This document shows, piece after piece, positions 29,399 through 38,639 of a stretch of 64,000 nt of DNA. Below the pieces are notes generated by a model. The model had not been told where the DNA came from. It did no database searches and saw only the letters and a list, made by a program, of their open reading frames with translations. Both the position numbers and the translations under genes were made by a program. How positions within the stretch are numbered: the stretch's first letter is position 1; every line of letters begins with the position of its first letter. This stretch comes from Rhodobacter sp. SGA-6-6 (GTDB lineage Bacteria > Pseudomonadota > Alphaproteobacteria > Rhodobacterales > Rhodobacteraceae): contig NZ_JAAKGP010000005.1 in the NCBI RefSeq assembly GCF_011043545.1, positions 124,001-188,000 on the forward strand, read 5' to 3'.

Positions 29399-31807
29399 AT
29401 GAAGGCTCGTTATCGCGTTGTGATCATCGGCGGCGGCGTCGTCGGCGCCTCGGTCGCCTGGCACCTGACCCGGCTGGGCTGGACCGACATCGCCATCCTG
29501 GAGCGCAGCGTGCTGACTGCCGGCTCCTCCTGGCACGCCGCGGGCGGCTTCCACACCCTGAACGCCGACCCCAACATCTCGGCGCTGCAGGCCTATACCA
29601 TCGACCTCCTGCCGAAGATCGAGGCGGAATCCGGCATCAGCATCGGGATGCACATGACCGGCGGCCTGATGCTGGCCCGCGACCCCGACCGCTGGGACTG
29701 GCTGAAGGGCAGCTTCCGGGTGATGCAGTCGATGGGGATCGACGACAACCGCCTGGTCTCGCCCGAGGAGATCAAGGCGCTTTGCCCGCTGGTGCATACC
29801 GACGACCTGCTGGGCGGCATGGTGTCGGACCGCGAGGGGTATATCGACCCCTCGGGCGTGGTCCATGCCTATGCCCGCGCGGCCAAGAACCGCGGGGCGG
29901 ACATCATCGAGCACAACCGGGTGCTGGCGCTGACCCAGCTGCCCTCGCTGGAATGGCGGGTGGAGACCGAGCAGGGCACGATCCTGGCCGAGCATGTGGT
30001 CAACGCCGGCGGTCTCTGGGCCAAGCAGCTTGGGCGGATGGTCGGGGTGGACCTGCCGGTCACGCCGATGGAGCACCATTACCTGGTCACCGAGACCATC
30101 CCCGAAGTCGCCGCCCTGCCTAAGGAGATGCCGACCATCGTCGACCTCGACGGCTTTTCCTACATGCGGCAGGAGCAGCACGGGATGCTGCTCGGCATCT
30201 ACGAGATCAACCACAAGCACTGGCAGATGGACGGCGCCCCCTGGGACTACGGCATGGAGCTGATCCAGGAGGACACCGACCGCATCTCGGACGAGCTGGC
30301 GCTGGCCTTCCACCGCTATCCCGTGCTGGAAACGGCGGGCATCAGGCGCTGGGTGAACGGCGCCTTCACCTTCTCGCCCGACGGCAACCCGCTGGTCGGC
30401 CCGGTGCGCGGGTTGCGCAACTACTGGGTGGCCTGCGGGGTGATGGCGGGCTTCCTGCAAGGCGGCGGCGTCGGCAAGTCGCTGGCGGAATGGATGGTGC
30501 AGGGCGAGGCCGAGGCCGACATCTTCGGCATGGACATCGCCCGCTACGGCGATTTCGCGGAGAACCGCGAATACATCCGCCAGACGACCGGCCAGTTCTA
30601 TTCGCGCCGCTTCATCATGACCTACCCGAACGAGCAACTGCTCGCCGGCCGCCCGCTGAAGACGCCGGGGGCCTACGAGGGGATGACGTCGGCGGGTGCA
30701 GTCTGGGGCGCCAACTGGGGGCTGGAAGTGCCGCTCTACTTCGCGCCCAAGGGGTTCACGGAAAAACCCAGCCTGCGCCGCTCGGACGCCTTCGGCATCA
30801 TCGGCGCCGAGGCGCGGGCGGTGCGGGAAAGGGCGGGTCTTCTCGATATCACCGGCTTCTCGCGCTACGAGGTTTCCGGCGAGGGGGCAGAAGCCTGGCT
30901 CGACCGCCTCTTCGCCAGCCGGTTGCCGAAGCCCGGCCGGGCGCGGCTGGCGCCGATGCTGGGCGAGGACGGGCGGCTGAAGGGCGACCTGACGCTGCTG
31001 AACTGGGGCGACGGGTCCTGGTGGATCATGGGGTCCTACTACCTGCGCGAATGGCACATGCGCTGGTTCCAGGACCACATGGCCGAGGGCGTGGCGCTGC
31101 GCGACATCTCGGACATCGTCACCGGCTTCGCCCTGGCCGGACCGCGGTCGCGCGACATCCTGCAGAAGCTGACGCATCGGGATGTGGCCGCAATCCCGCT
31201 GCTCGGATGCACCGAGATGGACGTGGGCCTGATCCGCGCCCGGGTCGCCCGGATGTCGATCACCGGCGAACTGGGCTACGAGATCAACTGCGGGGCGCTG
31301 GAACACGCCACCCTGCGCCGCATCCTGCTGGAGGCGGGGGCGGAGCACGGGCTGATCGAGTTCGGCTTCGCCTCGGGCAACGCCCTGCGGCTGGAAAAGA
31401 GCTTCGGCATCTGGTCGCGCGAATTCACCCAAGGCTATACCCCCGGCCAGACCGGGCTGGACCGATTCATCGACTGGAGCAAGACCGGCTTCATCGGCGA
31501 GGCCGCCGCCCGCGCGGAGCGCGACGGCAAGCCCTCGGTGCAGGTGCTGGTGATGCTGGAGATCGACGCCAGGGACGCCGATTGCAGCGGCTACGAGCCG
31601 GTCTGGCAGGAGGGCAGGCTGGTCGGCTACGTCACCTCGGGCGGCTATGGCCATACCGTCGGCAAGAGCCTTGCCCTTGCCATGGTGGACCGCGCCGCCG
31701 CGGCCGAGGGCACCGTGCTGTCCACCCACATCACCGGCGAGGAACGCCGCGCCGTGGTGATCCCGGCCTCGCCCCGCGATCCCGAGGGCAGGGCGATGCG
31801 CGGATGA
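29399..31807 (+). CDS. FAD-dependent dimethylglycine dehydrogenase-like oxidoreductase with GcvT domain
   Basis: 802-residue flavoprotein that would oxidatively demethylate dimethylglycine or a related N-methyl amine, passing the methyl group to tetrahydrofolate. The N-terminal DAO domain starts RYRVVIIGGGVVGASVAWHL (Rossmann), with GSSWHAAGGFHTLNADPN, the region of covalent flavin attachment in this family, and VNGAFTFSPDGNPLVGP. The C-terminal half is a glycine-cleavage T-protein-like domain: GLLDITGFSRYEVSG, ITGELGYEINC and GASGYGHTVGKS-like VTSGGYGHTVGKSLALAM. The gene is intact and of usual length (about 800-850). It sits between wrecked transporter and sox genes and is preceded by operator O3. 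Confidence 0.88.
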   Translation: MKARYRVVIIGGGVVGASVAWHLTRLGWTDIAILERSVLTAGSSWHAAGGFHTLNADPNISALQAYTIDLLPKIEAESGISIGMHMTGGLMLARDPDRWDWLKGSFRVMQSMGIDDNRLVSPEEIKALCPLVHTDDLLGGMVSDREGYIDPSGVVHAYARAAKNRGADIIEHNRVLALTQLPSLEWRVETEQGTILAEHVVNAGGLWAKQLGRMVGVDLPVTPMEHHYLVTETIPEVAALPKEMPTIVDLDGFSYMRQEQHGMLLGIYEINHKHWQMDGAPWDYGMELIQEDTDRISDELALAFHRYPVLETAGIRRWVNGAFTFSPDGNPLVGPVRGLRNYWVACGVMAGFLQGGGVGKSLAEWMVQGEAEADIFGMDIARYGDFAENREYIRQTTGQFYSRRFIMTYPNEQLLAGRPLKTPGAYEGMTSAGAVWGANWGLEVPLYFAPKGFTEKPSLRRSDAFGIIGAEARAVRERAGLLDITGFSRYEVSGEGAEAWLDRLFASRLPKPGRARLAPMLGEDGRLKGDLTLLNWGDGSWWIMGSYYLREWHMRWFQDHMAEGVALRDISDIVTGFALAGPRSRDILQKLTHRDVAAIPLLGCTEMDVGLIRARVARMSITGELGYEINCGALEHATLRRILLEAGAEHGLIEFGFASGNALRLEKSFGIWSREFTQGYTPGQTGLDRFIDWSKTGFIGEAAARAERDGKPSVQVLVMLEIDARDADCSGYEPVWQEGRLVGYVTSGGYGHTVGKSLALAMVDRAAAAEGTVLSTHITGEERRAVVIPASPRDPEGRAMRG

Positions 31808-31814
31808 GGCGGCG

Positions 31815-33065
31815 ATGACCCGCCATTACTCCGCCCTCTCGCTGCTGAAAGAGGGCTGACCGGCCAGAAGGGCTGGCGCCCGCCTGGCGCAGCCCCGAGC
31901 CGAAAAAGCGCTACGATGTGGTGATCATCGGCGGCGGCGGGCAGGGGCTGGCCACCGCCTATTACCTGGCGAGACCCACGGCCTCCGCAACGTCGCGGTA
32001 ATCGAGCGCGGCTGGCTGGGCGGCGGTAACACCGGGCGGAACACCACCGCGATCCGCTCGAACTACTTCTACCCGGAAAGCACCGCGCTCTACGACCTGT
32101 CGCTGCGGCTCTACGAAACGCTCGGCCGCGAGTTGAACTACAACATCATGCTGTCGCAGCGCGGCATGATGCAGATCGTCTCCAGCCCCGGCGAGATGGA
32201 GATGGCCGCCCGTATGGTCAACGCCATGCAGGTCAACGGAGTGCAGGCGGAACTCCTCGACCGGGCCGAAGTGCAGCGGCGGGTGCCGATCTTCAACTTC
32301 GCGCCTGATGCCCGCTATCCGGTTTACGGTGCCATCCTCCAGCAGCGCGCCGGGGTGGCTCGCCACGATGCCGTGGCCTGGGGCTATGCCCGCGCTGCCG
32401 ACCGTTTCGGCATCGACATCATCCAGCAATGCGAGGTTCAGGCGTTTCTGATCGAGGGCGGGCGCTGCGTCGGCGTCGCCACCTCGCGCGGAGAAATCCG
32501 CGCCGACCGGGTCGGCATGGCGGTGGCGGGCAATTCCGGCGCGCTGGCGGCGAAGGCCGGGTTCCGCCTGCCGATCACCTCCTACACGCTGCAAGCCTGC
32601 GTTTCCGAGCCGGTGAAGCCGATCTTCGACACCGTGCTGGTCTCGCCGATGACCGGCACCTATGTCAGCCAGTCCGACAAGGGCGAGATGGTGATCGGCG
32701 GGGACCTCGACCGCGTGCCCTCCTACGGCCAGCGCGGCAACCTTCCGCAACTGGAGACCGTGCTATCGGGCCTGCTGGAGATGTTCCCGGTCTTCCGCCA
32801 GTTGCGGCTGTTGCGGCAATGGGGCGGCACGGTGGACGTGACCCCGGACAGTTCGCCCATCCTCGGCGAAAGCCCGCTGGCGGGGCTATTCGTCAACGGC
32901 GGCTGGGGGACGGGCGGCTTCAAGGGCATCCCGGCCGGCGGCACCGTCTTCGCCCATATCCTCGCCACCGGCAGCCATCACCAGATCAGCCGGCCCTTCG
33001 ACCTGTCCCGCTTCCGCAGCGGCCACATGATCGACGAGGCCGCGGGTGCCGGCATCGCGCATTGA
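31815..33065 (+). pseudogene. soxB: Sarcosine oxidase beta subunit, frameshifted
   Basis: The ATG at 31815 gives [14 protein letters not shown] then TGA (31857). Continuing in shifted frames, [26 protein letters not shown] and [20 protein letters not shown] appear, which is the expected SoxB N-terminus. The phase changes at about 31857, 31881 and 31972 are each explained by one missing base; after three losses the original phase is restored and the rest to 33065 is intact, including GDLDRVPSYGQRGNLPQLET. Only an internal Met (32133) would give an open product, without the FAD-binding domain. Confidence 0.87.
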
Positions 33066-33077
33066 AAGAGGCCTGAG

Positions 33078-33341
33078 ATGCAGCTCTTCACCTGTCCCTT
33101 CTGCGGCCCCCGGGCCGAGGGCGAGTTCCATTTCGGCGGCGACGCCGGCAACCTGCGCCCCGAGGGCGAGGTCACGGCCGAAGCCTGGACCGACTACCTT
33201 TACTTCCGCCACAACCGTCGCGGCCCGGCGCGCGAGATCTGGATGCACCTGCCCTGCCGCGAGGTCTTCGTGATGGAACGCTACACGCTGACCCATGAGG
33301 TCACGGCGACCGAGGCGCTGCTGCCGGAGGCTCGGGCATGA
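33078..33341 (+). CDS. soxD: Sarcosine oxidase delta subunit
   Basis: 87-residue SoxD, the small zinc-binding subunit of heterotetrameric sarcosine oxidase, which sits at the subunit interface. MQLFTCPFCGPRAEGEF provides the C-P-x-C part of the zinc site and WMHLPCREVFVMERYT the remaining H/C ligands. Intact, with 4-nt overlap to soxA. Both large subunits flanking it are broken, so it is probably without a working complex. Confidence 0.87.
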   Translation: MQLFTCPFCGPRAEGEFHFGGDAGNLRPEGEVTAEAWTDYLYFRHNRRGPAREIWMHLPCREVFVMERYTLTHEVTATEALLPEARA

Positions 33342-35096
33342 CCGGCTGGCGCGTCGATACCCACGGCTGGGCGCTGGACCGCAGTCGGCCGGTTTCCTTC
33401 ACCTTCGATGGCCGCCGCGTTCAGGGCTTCCACGGTGGCAGCCTCGCCTCGGCGTTGCTGGCCTCGGGCACCACCATCGTCGGGCGCAGCTTCAAATATC
33501 ACCGCCCGCGCGGCTTCTGGAGCGCCGGGCCGAGGAGCCGAACGGCATCGCCGACATCCACGGTGCGCAGCACCGGCCCAACGTGCAGATGACGGTGGAA
33601 CCGGCGCGGGACGGCACGGTGCTGCGGTCGATCAACGGAAGCCCCTCGGCCGAGCGCGACCGCAGCGCCTTCCTCGACCGTTTCGCCCGTTTCATCCCGG
33701 CGGCCTTCTACTACAAGACCTTCATGTTCCCCGACTGGCACCTGTTCGAGCCGCGCATCCGCGCCATGGCCGGGCTGGGGCGGCTGGATCGCGATGCGCA
33801 GGGTTTCGGCCCTGCCGCCCCGGCCAATGCCTTCTGCGATGTGCTGGTGATCGGTGCCGGGCCGGCCGGTCTGACGGCGGCGCTGGCGGCGGCAGGGCAG
33901 GGGCGCAGGGTGATCCTCTGCGACGACCAGCCGGTGCCGGGCGGCAGCCTGCTTTACCGCGAACCGCGGATCGAGGGCTTGGAGGGGCGCGACTGGGCGG
34001 CGCAGGCCGTCGCGCGGCTGCGTGAGTTCGGCGCCCGGGTGATGCTCCGCACCACCGCCTTCGCCGTTACGAGCACGGGTCGACCGGGCTGGCCGAGGAC
34101 GATGGAGAAGACAGGGCGCCGCGCCTCTGGCGGGTGCGCGCGGCAGAGACCGTGCTGGCGGCCGGCGCCGTCGAGTGCGGCCTGCCGTTTGCGAACAACG
34201 ACCGGCCGGGGGTGATGTCGGCCATGGCGGGACTGCACTACCTGACCCGCTATGGCGTGGCGGTGGGGCGGCGGGTGGTGGTCGCCACCAACAACGGCCT
34301 CGCTTACGAGGCCGCCACCGCCCTGTCCCGGGCAGGGGTTGAGGGCCGCTTCGACCGCAGCCGGGTGGTCATACACGACGCCACCGCGCGCTATGCCACG
34401 CTGACCGTGACCGGCCCGAAGTCGCGGGCCTTGCTGCAGGCGGTGGGGCTGGGGGTCGATCTGGACGATGCCGCGCTGCCGCATATGGCGCTGGCCTGGG
34501 GCGGCTTCGGCGGCGTAGCCGTGCGGGTGACGCGGGTCAGCTTCACCGGCGACCGTTCCTATGAACTGTCGATCCGCGCCGACCGGGCGCTGCCCTTGTG
34601 GCGGGCGCTGAAGGAGGCGGGGCGGGCGTTCGATGCCGTCCTGCTGGGCGGCGAGGCGCTGATGATCCTGCGGGCCGAGAAGGGCTATATCGTCATCGGC
34701 AAGGACACCGACGGACGCACCCGGCCGATGGACCTTGGCGTCAGCGGGCCGTTCGAGAGGAAGAAGGGCTAATACATCGGCCGCCGGTCGCTGTCGCTGC
34801 CCGCGGCGGCGGATCAGGCCCGGGCGCTGGTCGGGCTGGAAAGCCCGGACGGCACGGTGCTGCCGCCCGGCGCCCACGCGGTGGAGCGTCGGGGCACGGA
34901 CAAGCGCAGCATCGGCTTCGTCACCACCAGCCATTTCAGCCCCAACTTGAACCGCCCCATCGCGCTGGCGCTGGTCGAGAACGGCGCGGAGCGGATGGGC
35001 GAGACGGTGGAATTGCAGCACCTGGGCCAGCGCCTGACGGCGCGGATCGCGCCCGCCTGCGCCTTCGATCCAGAGGGAGGACGTCTCCATGCTTGA
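33338..35096 (+). pseudogene. soxA: Sarcosine oxidase alpha subunit, multiply disrupted
   Basis: Starts MTGWRVDTHGWALDRSRPVS with the SoxA N-terminal domain up to YHRPRGFWSAG; a one-base loss near 33530 shifts to EEPNGIADIHGAQHRPNVQM and the NAD-binding VLVIGAGPAGLTAALAAAG. A second loss near 34067 shifts to AAETVLAAGAVECGLPF. Near 34365 the reading jumps in frame from the dinucleotide domain (VEGRFDRSRVV) straight to the folate-binding domain (ATLTVTGPKSRALLQ), dropping about 400 residues. A TAA at 34770 interrupts before YIGRRSLSLPAA; the frame then runs to 35096. About 586 codons remain versus roughly 980 in the family. Confidence 0.88.
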
Positions 35097-35613
35097 CCAT
35101 GCCGCGAAATGGGACGCCGCGCCCGACTGGGCCACCGCCGTTCTGGAGGCCGCAGGCGTAACCGTCCGCAGCCTGGACCTGCCGGACATGGCGCTGGTCA
35201 GCGGCGACCTGAGGGCCTTCGGGCGCGCCTCGGGCCTCGATCCGCAGGGGGCAGGAGCCTTGGGCGCGGTCCAGGGAGACAGCTACACCGTCCGGCTGGC
35301 CCGGGACCGGCTCTTGGCCGTCGGCCCGCTGCCCGGGATGGTGCAGGAAAGCTGGAACGACGCGGGCTTTGCAGTCACCGCCTTGGGCGGGGCCGACCAT
35401 GGCTTCGCCCTCACCGGCGACGGCCTGCCGGACCTGCTGTCCCGCGCCACCACCCTGGACCCGGCGAACCCCGGACCCTGCGCCGCCATCGGCTTCGCCG
35501 GTGTTCCGGCGGTGCTCTACCGCCACGACCCCTCCGGCGCCCTGCGGCTGCATGTCGAGCGCGGCCTCGCCGTCTATCTCCGGTCCTGGCTGGACCAGAT
35601 GCTGGCGGAGTGA
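35089..35613 (+). CDS. soxG: Sarcosine oxidase gamma subunit
   Basis: 174-residue SoxG-like protein, starting MLDHAAKWDAAPDWATAVL and overlapping the end of soxA by 8 nt. FALTGDGLPDLLSRATTLDP and RHDPSGALRLHVERGLAVYL match the gamma subunit, which has a GcvT-like fold and is needed for assembly. Intact, but with soxA and soxB broken its product probably has no partner. The region ahead of the next gene carries a stress-type promoter, marking the end of the methylamine island. Confidence 0.8.
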   Translation: MLDHAAKWDAAPDWATAVLEAAGVTVRSLDLPDMALVSGDLRAFGRASGLDPQGAGALGAVQGDSYTVRLARDRLLAVGPLPGMVQESWNDAGFAVTALGGADHGFALTGDGLPDLLSRATTLDPANPGPCAAIGFAGVPAVLYRHDPSGALRLHVERGLAVYLRSWLDQMLAE

Positions 35614-35635
35614 GGGCGCCCTCCGCCGGGACGCC

Positions 35636-35661
35636 GGAACAATTCCCCTCCCGCAGCGGTT
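35636..35661 (+). promoter_or_regulatory. EcfG-type promoter for SDR stress gene
   Basis: GGAAC (35636-35640), 17 nt, GGTT (35658-35661); the start codon is 39 bp downstream. Matches the GGAAC-N16/17-cGTT pattern known for EcfG general-stress sigma factors in Alphaproteobacteria. Confidence 0.65.
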
Positions 35662-35700
35662 TGACGCGGGCCGGACCGGCAGTCCAAGGAGGATATGTCC

Positions 35701-36762
35701 ATGCAAGACCGCAGCTCCCCCGTCACGCCCCCCGTGATGCCCAATGCATCCCTGCGCGAGCCCGATCCGGGCGTGGTGGACCAGCGCCAGGGCCAGATCG
35801 ACCCCGCCGGGCAGCACCGGGTGGACCCGAACCGGCGCGGCGACGACAACACCAAGCAGCCCGGCGGCAGCAATCCCGACCGGGGCGAGCGCCCGGCGCC
35901 GGCCCGCCCGGACTATCCCAAGCCGCCCTTCCCCGAGCAGCGGCAGGAGCTTCCCGGCACCTTCCGCGCCATGGACCCCCGCCCCGACCATGGCGAGGAC
36001 AGCTGGCGCGGCGCCGGGCGGCTGGAGGGGATGGCGGCGCTGATCACCGGCGGCGACAGCGGCATCGGCCGGGCCGTCGCCATCGCCTATGCCCGCGAGG
36101 GGGCGGATGTGGCGATCTCCTACCTGACCGAGACCGGCGATGCGGCGGACACCGCCGAGATCGTCCGCGCGGCCGGGCGGCGCTGCCTGCTCCTGCCCGG
36201 CGATGTCGGCGATCCGGCGCATTGCCGCAGCATCGTCGACCGCACGGTGCAGGAATTCGGCCGCATCGACATCCTGGTCAACAACGCCGCCCATCAGGAC
36301 ACTTTCGAGAACATCGAGGACATCACCGACGGCGAATGGCAGCGCACCTTCGCCACCAACATCCATGCGATGTTCTACCTCGCCAAGGCGGCGGTGCCGC
36401 ATATGGCGGCGGGGGGCGCGATCATCAACACCGCCTCGATCAACGCCGACATGCCCAATCCGACGCTGCTGGCCTATGCCACCACCAAGGGGGCGATCCA
36501 GAACTTCACCGGCGGGCTGGCGCAGATGCTGGCGGAGAAGGGAATCCGGGTGAACTGCGTGGCCCCCGGGCCGGTCTGGACGCCGCTGATCCCGGCCAGC
36601 ATGTCGGCCGAGAAGGTGGCGAAATTCGGCGAGAGCTACCCGATGAAGCGCCCGGCGCAGCCGGTGGAACTGGCTGCGGCCTATGTCATGCTGGCCGAGC
36701 CGATGGCCTCCTATGTCTCGGGCGCGACGCTGGCGGTGACCGGGGGCAAGCCGCTGATCTGA
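35701..36762 (+). CDS. YghA-like short-chain dehydrogenase/reductase, stress-associated
   Basis: 353-residue SDR oxidoreductase. A proline-rich N-terminal tail of about 100 residues with PKPPFPEQRQELPGTFRAMD precedes the Rossmann motif ALITGGDSGIGRAVAIAYAR (TGxxxGIG). The catalytic triad is visible as TASINADM (Ser), and AYATTKGAIQNFTGGLAQML (Tyr-x-x-x-Lys). The layout matches YghA/GsP39-type general stress SDRs, whose substrate is not established. ATG 35701 is chosen because AAGGAGG lies 8 nt before it; the ATG at 35695 is only 2 nt from that site. An EcfG-type promoter precedes it and a strong terminator follows. Confidence 0.9.
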   Translation: MQDRSSPVTPPVMPNASLREPDPGVVDQRQGQIDPAGQHRVDPNRRGDDNTKQPGGSNPDRGERPAPARPDYPKPPFPEQRQELPGTFRAMDPRPDHGEDSWRGAGRLEGMAALITGGDSGIGRAVAIAYAREGADVAISYLTETGDAADTAEIVRAAGRRCLLLPGDVGDPAHCRSIVDRTVQEFGRIDILVNNAAHQDTFENIEDITDGEWQRTFATNIHAMFYLAKAAVPHMAAGGAIINTASINADMPNPTLLAYATTKGAIQNFTGGLAQMLAEKGIRVNCVAPGPVWTPLIPASMSAEKVAKFGESYPMKRPAQPVELAAAYVMLAEPMASYVSGATLAVTGGKPLI

Positions 36763-36783
36763 GCGGCGGCCCGGCCTGACCGG

Positions 36784-36810
36784 AAGGGCGGGGCATTGCC
36801 CCGCCCTTTT
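36784..36810 (+). terminator. Rho-independent terminator after SDR gene
   Basis: GGGCGGGGC-ATT-GCCCCGCCC followed by TTTT, 22 nt after the stop codon. Confidence 0.85.
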
Positions 36811-36865
36811 CCGTTCGCCGGGTGCAGCCGGAACCCCGAGCGATCCCAAGACCCTCCGAAAAGGA

Positions 36866-36895
36866 CGCGGCCCGCAGCGGAAACTGCGGGCCGCG
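36866..36895 (-). terminator. Terminator-like hairpin after DUF883-like gene
   Basis: CGCGGCCCGCAG and CTGCGGGCCGCG pair over 12 bp with a six-base loop; on the minus strand the stem is followed by TCCTTTTC, placing it 57 nt beyond the minus-strand stop. Confidence 0.7.
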
Positions 36896-36951
36896 CGGGG
36901 CCGGGGGAAGGGGAGGGAGCACCCGGTCCGGCCCCGGAACGGCGCCGGTAT

Positions 36952-37269
36952 TCAGCGCCGGCTGCCGCCCGCGAACATGCCGCCCAGCATCAGCCCGGCG
37001 GCAAGGCCCAGAAGGGCGACGGTCGACAGAACCGTTGCGGTGGTGACGGGGTTCTCGCGCGCCACGTCGGCGGCGAAGTGGATCTGGTCGCCCACCCCGC
37101 GCGCCGTCCGGCGCATCCGGCCCCGGCCCTGCTCGTAAAGGTCGGCCGCCTCTTCGATCGCGTCCTCGGCCCCCTCGGCGATGGAGCGGCTGATCCGGGA
37201 CATCTCCTTCCTCAGCTCGTCGATCTGCTCTTCCAGGGAGTCGCGCATTTCCTCGACGATATCGGCCAT
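36952..37269 (-). CDS. DUF883/YqjD-ElaB-like membrane-anchored helical protein
   Basis: 105-residue protein with a long N-terminal amphipathic/coiled-coil helix (DSLEEQIDELRKEMSRISRS), a glutamate-rich middle (EGAEDAIEEAADLYEQ) and one C-terminal transmembrane segment (VLSTVALLGLAAGLMLGGMF) ending in arginines. This is the architecture of YqjD/ElaB, tail-anchored proteins that bind ribosomes in stationary-phase E. coli; function here is inferred only. Co-directional with the upstream PRC-barrel gene (64 nt gap), probably one stress operon. Confidence 0.75.
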   Translation of the reverse strand: MADIVEEMRDSLEEQIDELRKEMSRISRSIAEGAEDAIEEAADLYEQGRGRMRRTARGVGDQIHFAADVARENPVTTATVLSTVALLGLAAGLMLGGMFAGGSRR

Positions 37270-37333
37270 CGGGAATCCTCCGTTGCAGGATTGCAGGATG
37301 CCGGGGGCGGAGGGCCGCCCCCGGCGAGGTCGG

Positions 37334-38281
37334 TCACGGGGTCATCAGCGGAGCGCCCAGGGTCGCCGGGTCGTTCTCGTCATACTCGGGCAGCGCGGTC
37401 ATCTGATCGCGCGTCCAGGGCAGGTAGACCCGCAGGTCGCTGTCCGAACGGTAGATCCGCAGGTCCGAGACCGGCAGCGCGATGCGGTGCTGGCCCATCC
37501 CCAGGAAGCCGCCGATGTCCAGGATGGCATGGGTGATCTGCCCGGCCTGTTCGCCCGAGGAGGCCATCGTGTCGCTGCCGGTGGCCGGGGCGGTGGCGGT
37601 GTCGGCCGCGGTGTCGCCGGCGTCCGGCATCGTGGAGGCATCGGGCGCGGTGGTGGCGTCCGGCGCCGTGGTGGACTCGGGCATGGTGCCGGACTCGCCC
37701 GTGGTCGCGTCCGGAGCCGTCGTGCTGTCCGGCGCGGTCGCATCCGGGGTCGTGGTCGCGTCCGGGGCTGTCGCATCCGGTGCGGTGGTGCTGTCGGGCG
37801 CGGTCGCGTCCGGCGTGGTGGTCGCATCGGGAGCGGTGGTGCTGTCCGGTGCGGTCGCGTCCGGGGCCGTCGCATCCGGGGCGGTGGTGCCGTCGGGCGC
37901 GGTGGCATCCGGCGTGGTGGTCGCGTCCGGAGCCGTCGTGCTGTCGGGCGCGGTCGCATCCGGGGCGGTCGTCGCATCCGGCGCAGCGGTGCTGTCGGGC
38001 GCGGCGCCCGGCGTGGCGCCGGTGGCTCCGGCCTCGGGCGCGGCGAAGACGAGGTCGTGCACCTCGCCGATGGAATCGCCGCTGCTGTCGTAGATGGTGG
38101 CGCCCAGCAGTTCCTCGGCCGTCAGCGGCGTGGTCTGCAGGGTGAAGCCTTCTGGGATCACCATCTCCACCGGCGCGGTGGGAGCGGCCGGATCGGTCGC
38201 CGGATCGGTGGTGGTCTGGGCCTGGGCCAGGCCACCGGTCAGGCAGACGGCGAATGCGCCGAGCGCGAGTTTCCTGTGCAT
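37334..38281 (-). CDS. Secreted PRC-barrel protein interrupted by a long Ala-Pro-Asp-Thr repeat
   Basis: 315 residues. A signal peptide (MHRKLALGAFAVCLTGGLAQ, cut near AQA) is followed by the first half of a PRC-barrel, LLGATIYDSSGDSIGEVHDL, then about 130 residues of TTAPDAT / TAPDST-type repeat (DNA about 37616-38010), and then the second half AILDIGGFLGMGQHRIALPV with WTRDQMTALPEYD. The repeat is placed where the barrel turn should be. ATG 38281 has AAGGAGGAACC upstream. Probably periplasmic. The repeat makes all six frames open here and should be expected to vary in length between isolates. Confidence 0.8.
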   Translation of the reverse strand: MHRKLALGAFAVCLTGGLAQAQTTTDPATDPAAPTAPVEMVIPEGFTLQTTPLTAEELLGATIYDSSGDSIGEVHDLVFAAPEAGATGATPGAAPDSTAAPDATTAPDATAPDSTTAPDATTTPDATAPDGTTAPDATAPDATAPDSTTAPDATTTPDATAPDSTTAPDATAPDATTTPDATAPDSTTAPDATTGESGTMPESTTAPDATTAPDASTMPDAGDTAADTATAPATGSDTMASSGEQAGQITHAILDIGGFLGMGQHRIALPVSDLRIYRSDSDLRVYLPWTRDQMTALPEYDENDPATLGAPLMTP

Positions 38282-38406
38282 CTTGGTTCCTCCTTGGTGT
38301 TTTCGGGACATGCGATAACCCCTCAACCGGAGCGGGGCGGATTTGTTTCAGCGCCACGGGAGGATGGGGATTTTCGGGCTTGGGAGCGCCTGGGATTTAC
38401 CCGTGC

Positions 38407-38620
38407 TTTGGCGAAGGCGCGTGCCTTCGCCACCGCGCAACGGTTGTAGCCGGGACCGGCCGGGCCTCAATGGCCCGGCCAGCGCCCGCCCCGCCCTCGG
38501 CGGGCGCTTCTCGCCCGCCGGGTCGGGCGCTGGCCTCTCGGGGTTGAGAGCTGACAGGTCTCCGGTTGATCCGCCGCGCACGAGCGGGGGCGAGGCAGTG
38601 CCTCGCCTGTTCCCGCCCGC
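38407..38620 (-). repeat. Four-hairpin intergenic element, copy 2
   Basis: Copy in the opposite orientation to copy 1: GGCGAAGGC / GCCTTCGCC hairpin first, then GGCCGGGCC / GGCCCGGCC, the long nested hairpin with GCCAGCGCCCG / CGGGCGCTGGC arms, the linker, and GGCGAGGCAGTGCCTCGCC with CCCGCCCG. It occupies most of the 358-bp gap between the PRC-barrel start and the 38640 stop; the remainder (38282-38406) shows no gene. Confidence 0.88.
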
Positions 38621-38639
38621 GGAAACCGTGGAAAAGGGT

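Noticed and set aside
28607-31729. 1040-residue minus-strand open frame
   Set aside because: Antisense to the ATPase remnant and the dimethylglycine dehydrogenase-like gene; no recognisable domain.
31815-32132. Programmed frameshifting in soxB
   Set aside because: Three separate one-base losses without slippery sequences, next to a heavily damaged soxA, fit decay or sequencing error better.
36839-36870. GGAAC at 36830-36834 as another stress promoter
   Set aside because: No CGTT/GGTT-like -10 at 16-17 nt and no gene follows on that strand.
37482-38093. 203-residue plus-strand frame of VASGAVVLSGAV repeats
   Set aside because: It is the reverse reading of the APDAT repeat in the secreted PRC-barrel gene, which has a signal peptide, ribosome site and domain.
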